Below the pieces are notes generated by a model. It was not told the origin of the DNA and did no database searches. It saw only the letters and a program-made list of their open reading frames with translations. Made by a program: the position numbers and the translations under genes. From Macrobrachium rosenbergii (lineage: Eukaryota > Arthropoda > Malacostraca > Decapoda > Palaemonidae), in NCBI RefSeq assembly GCF_040412425.1, contig NC_089782.1, positions 43,913,822 through 43,977,821 on the forward strand: a stretch of DNA of 64,000 bases, read 5' to 3'. Position 1 is the stretch's first letter; every line of letters starts with the position of its first letter. Positions 1 through 10,300 of the stretch are shown in pieces.

Positions 1-650
1 CTCTCTCTCTTGCTTTGAAGCTGGCGTTACGAAATAGCCGCACAAACTTGTCTTACGCAGTCTCCTAACACCCATCTCTTTGCTACTCCCTCCCTTTCCC
101 CCATCGCCCTCAATCCCACCCCACTCCCACACGCACCTGTCATTTTCGGAATAACTCATGAACCAGTGTTGGCCTGCTGCAAAATACAGGTTTCAGACAC
201 CAGAGGAATTTTAATTTTTTATCATATCCAGACAGTTATTACCATTGTATAAAACCCAAAACCAAAGCAGACCTACTTTAACCTTGAATGGTTGATGTGT
301 CATGTGTCACAGTTAATAGAGAACAATGCGACAGCTCGGCAGAAGTAAAAAGTTAACTTCTTCTTGTAAAAAGTTATTTAAAGTCATGATGTTTGTTGCG
401 CATTAAACTTCGACCTTCTGATTTTTTAAATTTCATTTTGAGTCAACTGTCAGTTACCATTTACAGTGTATATTCACCTTCCCTCCGTGAGTTGTCTGGT
501 ATTGACTTATACTGTCGTATTTCCACATTCTAGTAATTTCCTTCTTTATTTTTTTTTTTTTTTAAGTTCTTGCACGATTTCGTGAGTAGCTGATTTATAC
601 TATCCATTTAGCCAGTGTGCATATTCTCAATAGAGTGGTAACTGATGAGA
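1..650. other. Intergenic, no gene seen
   Basis: AT-rich sequence opening with a short CT tract. No open frame with recognisable protein similarity, no RNA gene and no clear repeat is visible. Confidence 0.5.
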
Positions 651-654
651 TACT

Positions 655-1790
655 TGGAGATGAATGATATGGTCTTATGAAAGCGAATAGATTCACAGAT
701 CAAAAATTTACATTAAGAAATGTTTTTGATTACGAGAAGGCGTTTGACAGTGTCCACAAACCAGAATTGTGGAAGGTCTTAACATTACCATGTTAATTCC
801 GTTACGTAAGCAGAGCTGATTTAAATTATCCACGAGCGAAGTGGATGCAAAATTGATGTCGATGGAGTCTCCTCAGGTTAATTTAAAATAGACTTTGGGT
901 TGCTTCAGGAGAATGTTATGTCATCTTGCGGTTTACCGTTCTCTTTATTTTATGTCAATTAGTATTTTACTCCTGAAGACGCCGCCGATAGGCGAAGAAA
1001 CGGTTCGTTGACTATAATAAGTAACCTTTCTTTATTCTTGAGAAGCTTACCTGAAGAGAAAAAGTATTATAGACTGATTCAAAATCTAAATAAAGAGATA
1101 ATCTCTACCAGTAATGACACTGACTTAAATATAATTTATATTTTGTAATAAAAAAAATGTTGAGATGGAAGACAAGGTTTTGACTGGAGTAACGGCAAAA
1201 ACTTGATGGATGCAGAATATACCGATGATACTATTTGAGTTATCAGTACACGAAAAGACCTACAAAGCTTGCTTAATAAAACGTGCCATGCACCTAGGGA
1301 GATGGGACAAGAGATAAATCTGAGGGAACGTAAAAAACGAGGACATAGTAGGCACCAAAACAGTTATATCAAATGCACAAAACCGTCATAACTAATACAG
1401 GTTCTCTCTTGAATTGGAATTAAGTGAAAGACCATAAAAAAGGTGAACCAAGCAATAGGTGAACTGAATAAGATTTGAATATCAGATCGACTGAAATTAC
1501 ATTCCGAACTATTTATCGATTATACACTAATAAGATCTGCCTTGCTTTTACGAGCACGAGTCTTGCCATAGCAATTAAGTCATAGCTGAAAGATAACGTC
1601 GATACGAGAATAAAGGTTTGAGAGAAATATTAGGAGTCCAATGACAGGATAGAGTGGGGAATGATGCCACGAGGAAAATGAGGGGCTTTTATGAGATAAT
1701 GCAGATGAGATGATGAAGAATAATGGGCAACTTTAGAAAGGGGAAGATGGAGATGGTAATGGGACATGTAAGTTGTTATTTGCAAACATT
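655..1790 (+). mobile_element. Decayed non-LTR retrotransposon (reverse transcriptase fragment)
   Basis: Translating the + strand across several frames gives reverse transcriptase landmarks in the right order. DYEKAFDSV lies near 730-756. A degenerate catalytic box EYTDDTI lies near 1214-1234, where YADD would be expected. A C-terminal REILGVQ-like block followed by DRVGNDATRKMRGF is near 1621-1690. These blocks are typical of LINE-type enzymes. The frame is broken many times by stops and small indels, so nothing functional can be made. Neither the 5' end nor a poly(A)-like tail is identifiable, so the borders are approximate. The clade (RTE-, Jockey- or CR1-like) cannot be settled by eye. 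Confidence 0.75.
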
Positions 1791-1888
1791 TTTCGACGTA
1801 ACTTACCAAGCAACCTTACACAAATAAATTTATGATATATATTTTCCATAATGAAATCATTATATTTGAGCAATGTCAACGATGCATT

Positions 1889-1893
<5 letters not shown>

Positions 1894-1958
<65 letters not shown>
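1894..1958. repeat. (GA)n microsatellite
   Basis: Uninterrupted AG/GA dinucleotide run of about 65 bp. A shorter TG run lies about 55 bp downstream. Confidence 0.98.
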
Positions 1959-1963
<5 letters not shown>

Positions 1964-2291
1964 TGTTATATATATGTACTGTATAATTTCATTATTTTTT
2001 TCACATACATATGTGTGTGTGTGTGTGAAGATTGGTCACTATATTTGTACATGTCCTTAAGCATCCAGTTACTTGTGTTTTCCCCAAGGAGAGTAGTACA
2101 TGGAAAATTTACTATGAGAATGGAGGCTGGAGATGCAGGAAAACGAGTAAATGGTTCTGAGATTTGAGATATCCAAGATAAAAATTCTGATTACTTCGTA
2201 CATGCATGCAGGAAAACATGATTGGAATAATTCTAACAGAGGCTTTTTGTGTGAACGAAATCTAATGAAAACTGAGTTGTAGGTGTGATCT

Positions 2292-2435
<144 letters not shown>

Positions 2436-2744
2436 ATTGAAAGGCTCAGTATTAGTTGATGAAAACTATAAATGGAGGCTGGAGATTCTAGAAATGCAGT
2501 AATTACAAGTGCCTACGTGACATGTATTGCAAATAGATGAAATGCACTTTTTAAGCAATTTATTTCTAACATTTTAGACTACACGAATATTTATTATGAA
2601 AAGAAACTCATATGTGTGATTGTCATTCATATGAAGCAGAATCATTTAAGTTAAAGGTAATAAAAACGAAAGAAACACCAGAAAAGAAATGGAAGAATGT
2701 GAACAAAAGGAATGAAAGGAAAAGTAAATAATAGTTCTCGTAAG

Positions 2745-2960
2745 GAGCGGCCACGCCAAACGGTTGCGCATGCGTATCAGTCAGTAACAGCTAATCGCAA
2801 AGAATCACGAGTCATGGCGCATTTAGCAAGAATTCCTTTGGTCGGCCTTCAGGTAGCAGAGCAGTTGACGTTATGTCACTGTTAAGCGATTGAGAAACTA
2901 ATAATAGACGCTGCTGCAGTGGAGATGGATAACTTTCAATTTCCGTCGGTGTTTATTGCA
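2745..2960. promoter_or_regulatory. CpG-richer block with NRF1-like palindrome (possible promoter)
   Basis: This stretch has many more CpG steps than its surroundings. It contains TTGCGCATGCGTATC near 2763-2777, whose core GCGCATGCG resembles the vertebrate NRF1 / insect Ewg site. It could be a promoter for the minus-strand ORF at 2972-3229 only if transcription came from the other side, or for a rightward transcript such as P4HA. No TATA box or splice donor ties it to a gene, so the call is tentative. Confidence 0.25.
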
Positions 2961-2971
2961 AAGTCACATCA

Positions 2972-3229
2972 CTAGATGGTGCTGACCTTTTCGGATTTCA
3001 TGGCTGCAGCCGTCACCATTGCCAGTGGAGAACGTTTTCTCATCTGGGGAACAATAGAGAGAAGCACTTCGTAAATGGTTATTGCAATCCAGTGATAAGC
3101 ATCGCGGTAAAAGGCGGCATGAGGTAGCTTGCTGTAAGCGAAGTCAGGATCCAGAGAAGTGACCAAAAAACCACGTACATGGAGAGAAGGTACTGTAGAT
3201 GCCATAGTTGTAGCCTTATTTGGAGTCAT
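2972..3229 (-). CDS. Small unrecognised ORF (hypothetical, 85 residues)
   Basis: A minus-strand frame starts at ATG (3229-3227) and ends with a stop at 2972, giving 85 residues. A second methionine codon lies at 3205. The middle of the predicted protein (LDPDFAYSKL, HWIAITIYEV) has mixed composition rather than low-complexity sequence, and a hydrophobic stretch is followed by a basic QMRKR and a C-terminal KSEKVSTI. I do not recognise the family. The block lies beside CpG-richer DNA, which is mildly in favour of a real gene or a gene relic. It could equally be a chance frame or a decayed transposon piece. Confidence 0.22.
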   Translation of the reverse strand: MTPNKATTMASTVPSLHVRGFLVTSLDPDFAYSKLPHAAFYRDAYHWIAITIYEVLLSIVPQMRKRSPLAMVTAAAMKSEKVSTI

Positions 3230-3646
3230 TTTGCGCAAGTGCAAATTTCAATCTTTTGTTGGTCTCACTCGCTCTGTTGGATTTTCCCTCTCACCAGACT
3301 CCCAGCACCTGTTTAAAATGTCTTAAATATTTTCTTGATTTAAATAACCTCTTCATGATGAGATGGCTAGTCTCACGGCCTATCACAAGCCTCCAAAGAT
3401 AGTCAAGGAGCTTGAGTGTTAAAACCGCCTGCATTGCAATATTTGACTTGCTTGATAAGTGTCTCCCCGAAACAGTTGACTCCATTTTCCTCAGTTTTTA
3501 AAGTATTTTTTAGATGCTAGAGGACTGAAGATATGAAAGGGGACTAGTTAAGGTATTACATCGAACAGCTTCAAGATTTCTGAGCGACAGAAATGCAGAC
3601 AGACAGCTGTTTAAGGATGAAATGTTCCGAAGATAACATTTATCAT

Positions 3647-3648
<2 letters not shown>

Positions 3649-3712
<64 letters not shown>
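3649..3712. repeat. (GA)n microsatellite
   Basis: Uninterrupted GA dinucleotide run of about 64 bp. Confidence 0.98.
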
Positions 3713-3715
<3 letters not shown>

Positions 3716-3797
3716 ACTTGGAGGAAAGTAGATTCTTTTATATAGATGGTTTTACCACTAACCGTTACCGTAGTCTCGTAGAGAGCTTAGGACGGTG

Positions 3798-3816
3798 CAC
3801 TAGCGGATCCACCAAT

Positions 3817-3862
<46 letters not shown>

Positions 3863-4060
3863 TCGAGAAAAAATAATTATATATATAATTATTATTATTT
3901 ATAATTATTATTTTTCAAAATTTTATTTCTATATATTTTTAATTTTTCCCATTTTTATATTTCTCAGGTTATTATTATCCAAATCTTCAATATTATTTTA
4001 TAATTATTTTTCATTGGGGGGAGGGCCTGCCCAGGTGCAACCTCCCTAGATCCGCTAGTG
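3798..4060. mobile_element. Small inverted-repeat element (MITE-like) holding a (TA)n core
   Basis: The 12-mer CACTAGCGGATC at 3798-3809 is matched by its exact reverse complement GATCCGCTAGTG at 4049-4060, giving a 263-bp unit. The inside is a (TA)n run (3821-3857) and very AT-rich sequence, followed by a G-rich stretch. No open frame is present. Short GC-rich flanks (CGGTG on the left, GCGGCGGTG on the right) might be remnants of a target duplication but are not clean. A non-autonomous DNA transposon is the likely reading, and the superfamily is unknown. Confidence 0.5.
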
Positions 4061-4960
4061 GCGGCGGTGAGCTATATTAAAAAAAAAGAAGCATAGAAAA
4101 AGGGTGAAACAAAATGATGACCCACTTTATGATTCCCACGCTTAAATTGCTTTTATAGCCATAGTAGATACCCAGTTCGAAAAGGAGCCTTCATACAAGT
4201 GCTCTCGTATTCTGCCTCTGCGTTTAGCCAGCAACATTTGTTGAATAGTTGGGAAGTAGTCTGCTGCTAAGATCTGAAAGTAATTCTTTAGAAAATAATA
4301 TGCCTCGTGTGTCTGACAAGGTCCGCTGTAGGAGAGCTAATCATTATGTAATTGTACGGGTGGTGTTACTGTAAATTTAAACAAGGACGCCCGTGAAATT
4401 AGTAAATTATTTGAAGAAAATGTTCCATAAATATCGTATGCATACAAGAATCTAATTGATTCGGTAAATAGCAACGCTTATTCTTTATTTATGAATAAAT
4501 TAAAAGGTAACTCGTGAAAACGAAAAATATTTATTTGAGTCTGTCCTTATTTTTTTGCTTACGTTTTCTTTAGAAGTTTCTGCTGATAGTTTGTTTACAA
4601 TTGGAGTTGCCAGGTAGTGATAATTGTGAGATAAATTTTCAATTTAAATTAATAGGAATTGCAGGTAACGTTGGCGAGCATTATCTAATGGTTTGATATA
4701 ATAACTAAGAAGTAAGTACACTTAATCGTAAGTGACGAAAGATGACTGGTGTTTATCGATACCCAACGAACAGTGAATAAAGGAAAGTCTTGAAACTCAT
4801 GCCCAGAGGTCATTTGCGGCCACTAGTATCCTGCTACCCGTTCACAGGATCGGTGTGATAGTATTGGATCCTTAATTCAAGAACGTTATAGCAAACCGCA
4901 TATTGACCAAGGGTCTCCCTTGATTTTTGCTTGTTATGCGTACGTACATAACTGGAAGAG
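4061..4960. other. Intergenic, no gene seen
   Basis: No recognisable coding sequence or repeat. It is AT-rich and may contain the 5' untranslated sequence that leads into the splice donor at 4984. Confidence 0.4.
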
Positions 4961-4967
4961 TGTGAAA

Positions 4968-4983
4968 ATGCCATGTGTCTCAG
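4968..4983 (+). other. Candidate upstream (5') exon end of P4HA with in-frame ATG
   Basis: The first coding block of P4HA begins only two bases after a splice acceptor (TTTTCAG at 7181-7187), so a 5' exon must lie upstream. The best donor I see is CTCAG|GTGAGT, with its cut after 4983. If it joins to 7188, the ATG at 4968 reads MPCVS, then a valine codon made across the junction, then the normal methionine at 7190, all in frame. This would add six residues before the signal peptide. It is an inference from splice signals and phase only. Confidence 0.3.
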
Positions 4984-4989
4984 GTGAGT

Positions 4990-6906
4990 AACCTGTTGGT
5001 AAAGTTAACCTAGGATAGTAGGTCAAGGTACCATGACAGGCGAGGCCTAATGTTCTCTTAAACTAGGCGATTTATTTTTATGTAATATAGTTTCTGTCGA
5101 TGTCACTGTTATGTAATAGCCGTCTGTAGGTTAAGGGACATCTGATAACTAGACTTTGTTCCTCCTGGACTGGACTAGCCCCACCCCTTAACCTCGACCA
5201 AATTGTGAAACAGAGACGATTCAAGGGATACGACCTAATTTGGACTAAACCAACCTAGGACACATTGTTTTATAACCTAATACTGGAGATCTATATTTCT
5301 CTGTAGCTGAGACCCCACATCAATCTTCCATTAACCATTGCTTGTTGTAACATACATTTTGGGGGGTAAAGAAAGCTGTCATTCATTACTTCTAGAGGAA
5401 CGGTCTTGTTTCCATGCAAAGATTAAATGTAAAATTATGGTTTCCTCCATCTTTTGCTTGCCCTTAGTCTCTGCATTCATCATGGGGTAGTATGCAGAGT
5501 AGGGAGACAGGGTTATATGTTAGTAATTTTGCCTCCTAAATTTAGTCCTGGTGATCTGTATCTGATATTCATGTTACTTGGGGGTGTCCAAGAGGGGCAA
5601 AGCCCCCCAAGCCAGGTTAGGGCACAGCACCCTGAGTCAGGTTAGGAAGGTAAGGTCTGGTTAGGTCAGGATACAGCATTCTAGGAAAGGTTAGGCTTGG
5701 TCTATTTTCACATCAAATTTCTCATGCCTAACCTTGTCCCGCTACACAGCATCCACTCCTCATCATGTATTCTACCTGCCTTTGCGAGAGTGATGGCCTT
5801 CTGTGGCCTGTCTATTAAGGGCACAAAAACATTTCTTCGATGCATGCTTCATTACCAAGTACACATGCCCCTGACAGGGGGCATCATGCAACATTTTAGC
5901 CTCCGAGTAGTCAGGTTTATGTTACCTCCCAAGTTTTCATAATACCATAGTTCTCAGGTTTTCAGATTGGTAAAACTCCCAGTTGACGGATGCCTCCAAG
6001 ACATTAGAAGGTCAAGAGGTTCCCTTCTTGGTGAGAAATTATTTCATACATTAACTAGAATTTTACCTAAGGAGGCTAATTTAGGGATACAGCAAAATGT
6101 TGAGTACAGTAGTTCCTTGGCCTGTTAAGTTTAATAGACTTTCTTGTCTTTGGTATATACCCTAAGTAGATTGCTCTAATCTAGCAAGAAACCTATTTTT
6201 ATTGCCATAGAGTTTGGTAGGGGAAAACTTCACAGTCTGTGGGGCAAATTATGTTCATTAGGAACGGAATTCGGTAGGCCTCATAGATATGAATAGTTAT
6301 TGTTCAGGGTATTATGGTGCTGTATTATCACCCTCTGTGGTTATATCATTGGACAGTCTAAGTGGGTGAGCATGGACAAGATGAATTGATCTTCCATATT
6401 TGAACTTTATATATCAACTTGGTGAGGATGTGAAGCTATTGTTACCAGTTCTCATGCTCTGATTGGCTGAGATACCTTAGTAACTAGTTTCCAAGTTTTG
6501 GCAGGTTAGGAACCAAATTAAGAACTTGGTATTGCTAATTGTAGCACCAAGCATGACTCCTCCGTACAATCCTTGGTAAAGATTTTTTTGTACAAGATAG
6601 CTGCTAAAGCAGGGAATTCTAGTTTATCAGTCCCTGACATAGTCAAGGTGAGTTGAGAATTGTGAGGCCTAACCCATGTATATGCAGTAGACCCAAAGTC
6701 TAGCTTACAACTCTGTCCCTCTGGGCTGAAAGAGGATAAATGACAGAGTTTAGGATGAAATTTCTGGTCATGTGAATGATAAGGGAGCATTAGTCTCCTA
6801 AGAAGGGATGGGTAAGGTTGACATAAACCTTGAGTACTGTAATTAAGAAGATTATGACATCAAAATAAAACTTGTGGCTAGTTATACAAATTTATTAGAA
6901 AGCTAT

Positions 6907-6910
<4 letters not shown>
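4990..6910. other. Upstream region / candidate 5' intron of P4HA
   Basis: No recognisable gene. Around 5600-5700 there are several scattered GGTTAGG words and a small GGGGC-AAA-GCCCC hairpin. These look like degenerate dispersed repeat sequence. Confidence 0.4.

Positions 6911-6987
<77 letters not shown>
6911..6987. repeat. (CT)n microsatellite
   Basis: Uninterrupted CT dinucleotide run of about 77 bp, 200 bp upstream of the first P4HA coding exon. Confidence 0.98.
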
Positions 6988-6989
<2 letters not shown>

Positions 6990-7187
6990 CTGTACAGATA
7001 AATTATCTGTCAATAGTAACATTGCCTTTTGTTAACATATTTGGCATAAAGTTTCAGTGACTTCATTGTGGTTGTAACCTCAATTGGCATGAAAAAATAA
7101 GCTAAGTGTAAAACTTTGGTTTGTTGGCTATTGATAAAGAAGTTTATAACAATCTCATTTACAGGTTTTTTTAAAAATTATTTTCAG

Positions 7188-7362
7188 TAATGTGGACAGT
7201 ATGGTGGCTGCTAGGTTTCGCAGTTGTTGGGATAGCTTCCTCTGGAGAAGTATATACTTCCATGATTGATGTGGGACGTTTACTCACAACTGAAGGAGAG
7301 ATGATTAGGGCAGTTGAGAATTATATATTAGCACAAGAGGAAAAATTGCAGAAATTGAAGAG
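7188..7362 (+). CDS. P4HA: P4HA coding exon 1 (signal peptide)
   Basis: The exon follows acceptor TTTTCAG, and the ATG is at 7190 with G at -3. It encodes MWTVWWLLGFAVVGIASSG, a hydrophobic signal peptide, then the start of the N-terminal dimerisation region. It ends AG|GTATGT with two bases of an Arg codon (phase 2). Confidence 0.93.
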
Positions 7363-10300
7363 GTATGTTAATAAAAGTTCAGTCAACCTGCTGTTTTTTG
7401 CTCCAGTGATAATTGATACAGATGCAGTATTTTACTCAGATAGCAGATTTCAGTTGTAAATATATAATAAGGATATTTTTGTGTCTATTTTTATGTACAG
7501 TACTTGCTGTTTTTATGCTTACTAAGCAACAAATAGATGAGATATAATTTTCTGACACTTAAATGTATTGTGGAGTATGAATTTGCTGTGTTGTAGAAAA
7601 CCTTATTATATATGTATCTCTTTCAAAGACTTTGAAGTTCCCACTCATTTGCTGTATGATATACAGTACTGTATCAGAATGTGTATAATTTTTTAGCTAC
7701 ATATGAAGAGAGCAGAATTGATACAAACCCCTTTCTTTCAGTAAAAAAATGGACAAATGTTTTTCAGGGATATGATTGAGATGGAACGTGTTCATGACGA
7801 AGCCTCCCGTTCACCAGATGCCTTTCTTGGTAATCCTATCAATGCCTATTTGTTAGTGAAACGGTTAACAGTTGACTGGGCTGATATCCAAAATGTACTA
7901 ACAGCAGATGATGTGGGACAGGGTGAGTTTGAAGTTCCGTGTTTTGACATATGATCCCAGTCTTGTTTCATAAGTGAATGTTTTGTAATGTATTTCTTCA
8001 GAATTTCTTATTTAGATAAAAAAAAAGTCATTCAACAATATCTATTTTTATAATTCTAAATGTTCATATATGGTTGTATTTCTTTCAGCTATGCTCAACA
8101 ATTTAACCAATATGGCTGATCTTCTGCGTTGGCCTGATGAAGAAGACTTGAATGGAGCAGCAACTGCATTGATGAGACTACAAGACACCTATAACTTAGA
8201 TACAGCCCAGCTGGCGCGTGGTTACATTAATGGGAAGAAACAGGCCTACAGGGAACTTACAGGTTAGATTTCTGTTCGTAACTTTGTCAGATACTGAAGC
8301 AAGTAAAGGGGTTAAATTTTACCATGCAGGTAGTGACTCAAATATGCCACTGTACCTTGTTGGCATACTGTTTTCTGTCGCAAGTTCCATTTTTATTCAG
8401 TATTTTTGCCGTAACATCTGTAAGTCTGGACTCTCTGACTACTCAGAAATTGTCTCGGAGGCTTAAATGTTCACAGATACTTCACAGATACAAGGAGCGG
8501 ACAGCAAATCTCATATCTGATACACAGCTTGAAACTATGAATTGATTATATCCAAGTCTGTTAATTATGCAGTATGTTCATTTCAGCTGGAGATTGTTTT
8601 GAGCTTGGCCGTCAAAGTTACAACAGTGGCGATCATTATCACACTACATTGTGGATGAATGAAGCTCTTAACCGATTCGAAACCGAAGGAAACAAGACTG
8701 TTGATAGAGCTGACATTTTGGAGTATCTGGCATTTTCTACATACATGCAGGGAAATGTTAGGCAAGCTCTGAAACTGACCAACGAGTTACTTGTAGATAA
8801 ACCAAACCATCAGAGGGCATATGGAAACAAAATTTATTACGAGGAAGCCCTTCAGAAACAACAGGCTGGGAGGGTCAGAGACGGAGAAAGCATGGACGTG
8901 GAAGCAGTAGAGAAGGTAATGTATGAACCTATCCTGATCCAGATGCATATGGACTCTCTTGTTTTACATGTACATAATCCTCCAATAAGCAGTAAGGTGT
9001 CTGTAGTATTGAATACCCTAGTGATCCAGGAAGCACAAGCATTTGTTGCTATAGTTTGTGAAGTCTCGTAGCTGTCAGGTACAGTAGTTACTAGTTCACA
9101 CAGTACTAAGATGCCTTTATGTTCACCTACCTTGAGTATAGATGTCTAATGCGTGTTGCCAGTCGTACTTCCTTTTTCCCCCCCTCTTAATGGTAGTTCG
9201 AATGTATTTTGTTATTTTCTATTAAATTTTTCAGTTAATGATCAAATATTGTTTATCATTTGTTGTTATTTCTATTACCTGAAGTTCAGTGTATGTAGTA
9301 AGTGTTGTAGCATACCTTAACCTTAGCATATGATTGTCACTATCTCTTAATTGTTTTTGCTTTTATCTTGATTAGAATAAATAAGCAATTCTGGCTTTGG
9401 TTTGTGTGTTTATCACATGCTAGAAGCGTTGCTTTTGCAGATAACGTAGTTTTTCTTTGACATGATTTCTAATAACATAAATCTGAAGCAGTAAGAATAC
9501 AGATAGTAAGTTCATGTCTTTTCCTTGCAATCAATAATTCAAAACACTAGTTGTTATTGAGAATGATAGTAATGTAAAGAGGATCTGTGTTGTAAATTTA
9601 TGCTTAAGTCCATGTTTCAGCTCTTTGACCTTGGGTTGCTTCACATTGTGATGTCCCTCATATCGAAGATGTTGGCACATTGAAGTGCCCTGTCTTTGAA
9701 TTGCCTACAGTCATTTGACTCATGGGTATTTAATGTCTAATCCATATGACACAGTCCCAGAAAGAATAGCAACACTTACAGTTAAATGTGTTTTATGTGA
9801 CTGTCCAGTGTACAGTCAAGAATAAATATCAAGTATTGGATACAAAGCTTCTTAAGAAATTTTATGAGAATTCTCAACATTCTCACTTATCCAATACTGT
9901 AATGGGTTTTTCAGAGAGTTGTAATGTATTAAAGAAGATCTAAAATCTAATATCTTTACTAAGGACAAACCTTTTGGGTCAGCAATATTAGAGTTAGGAA
10001 TGTTAACTCAGTGGTCTGGAAACATGAAATGAACTCTACAAGGAGGAGAAACAGCAAGGAGAATGGAAAAATTATATGATAAGAAGAATGTTAGGTCTGC
10101 TGTTTTATTGTTAAATGAAATATGTTTGAGAAAAGGCCTTTTTCTGATTAATAATGATGATAATTGTAATTCACTTGTTTTTGGTGAGTGCAGTATCATG
10201 TGTTCTTGCCACAGGCATTTCACTTGATGCGGACCTGATGCTGATGTCTTTAATAGCCTGAACCAGTGGTAATCCTACATTTTCCAGTTCTCAACCTGGA

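Noticed and set aside
1832..2167. 111-residue + strand frame
   Set aside because: Most of it is translated (GA)n and (TG)n microsatellite (a run of Glu-Arg), with no other protein features.
3646..3858. 70-residue + strand frame
   Set aside because: It is made of the (GA)n run at its start and the (TA)n run at its end.
5600..5710. GGTTAGG words resembling the arthropod TTAGG telomere repeat
   Set aside because: They are scattered and irregular, not a tandem telomeric array.
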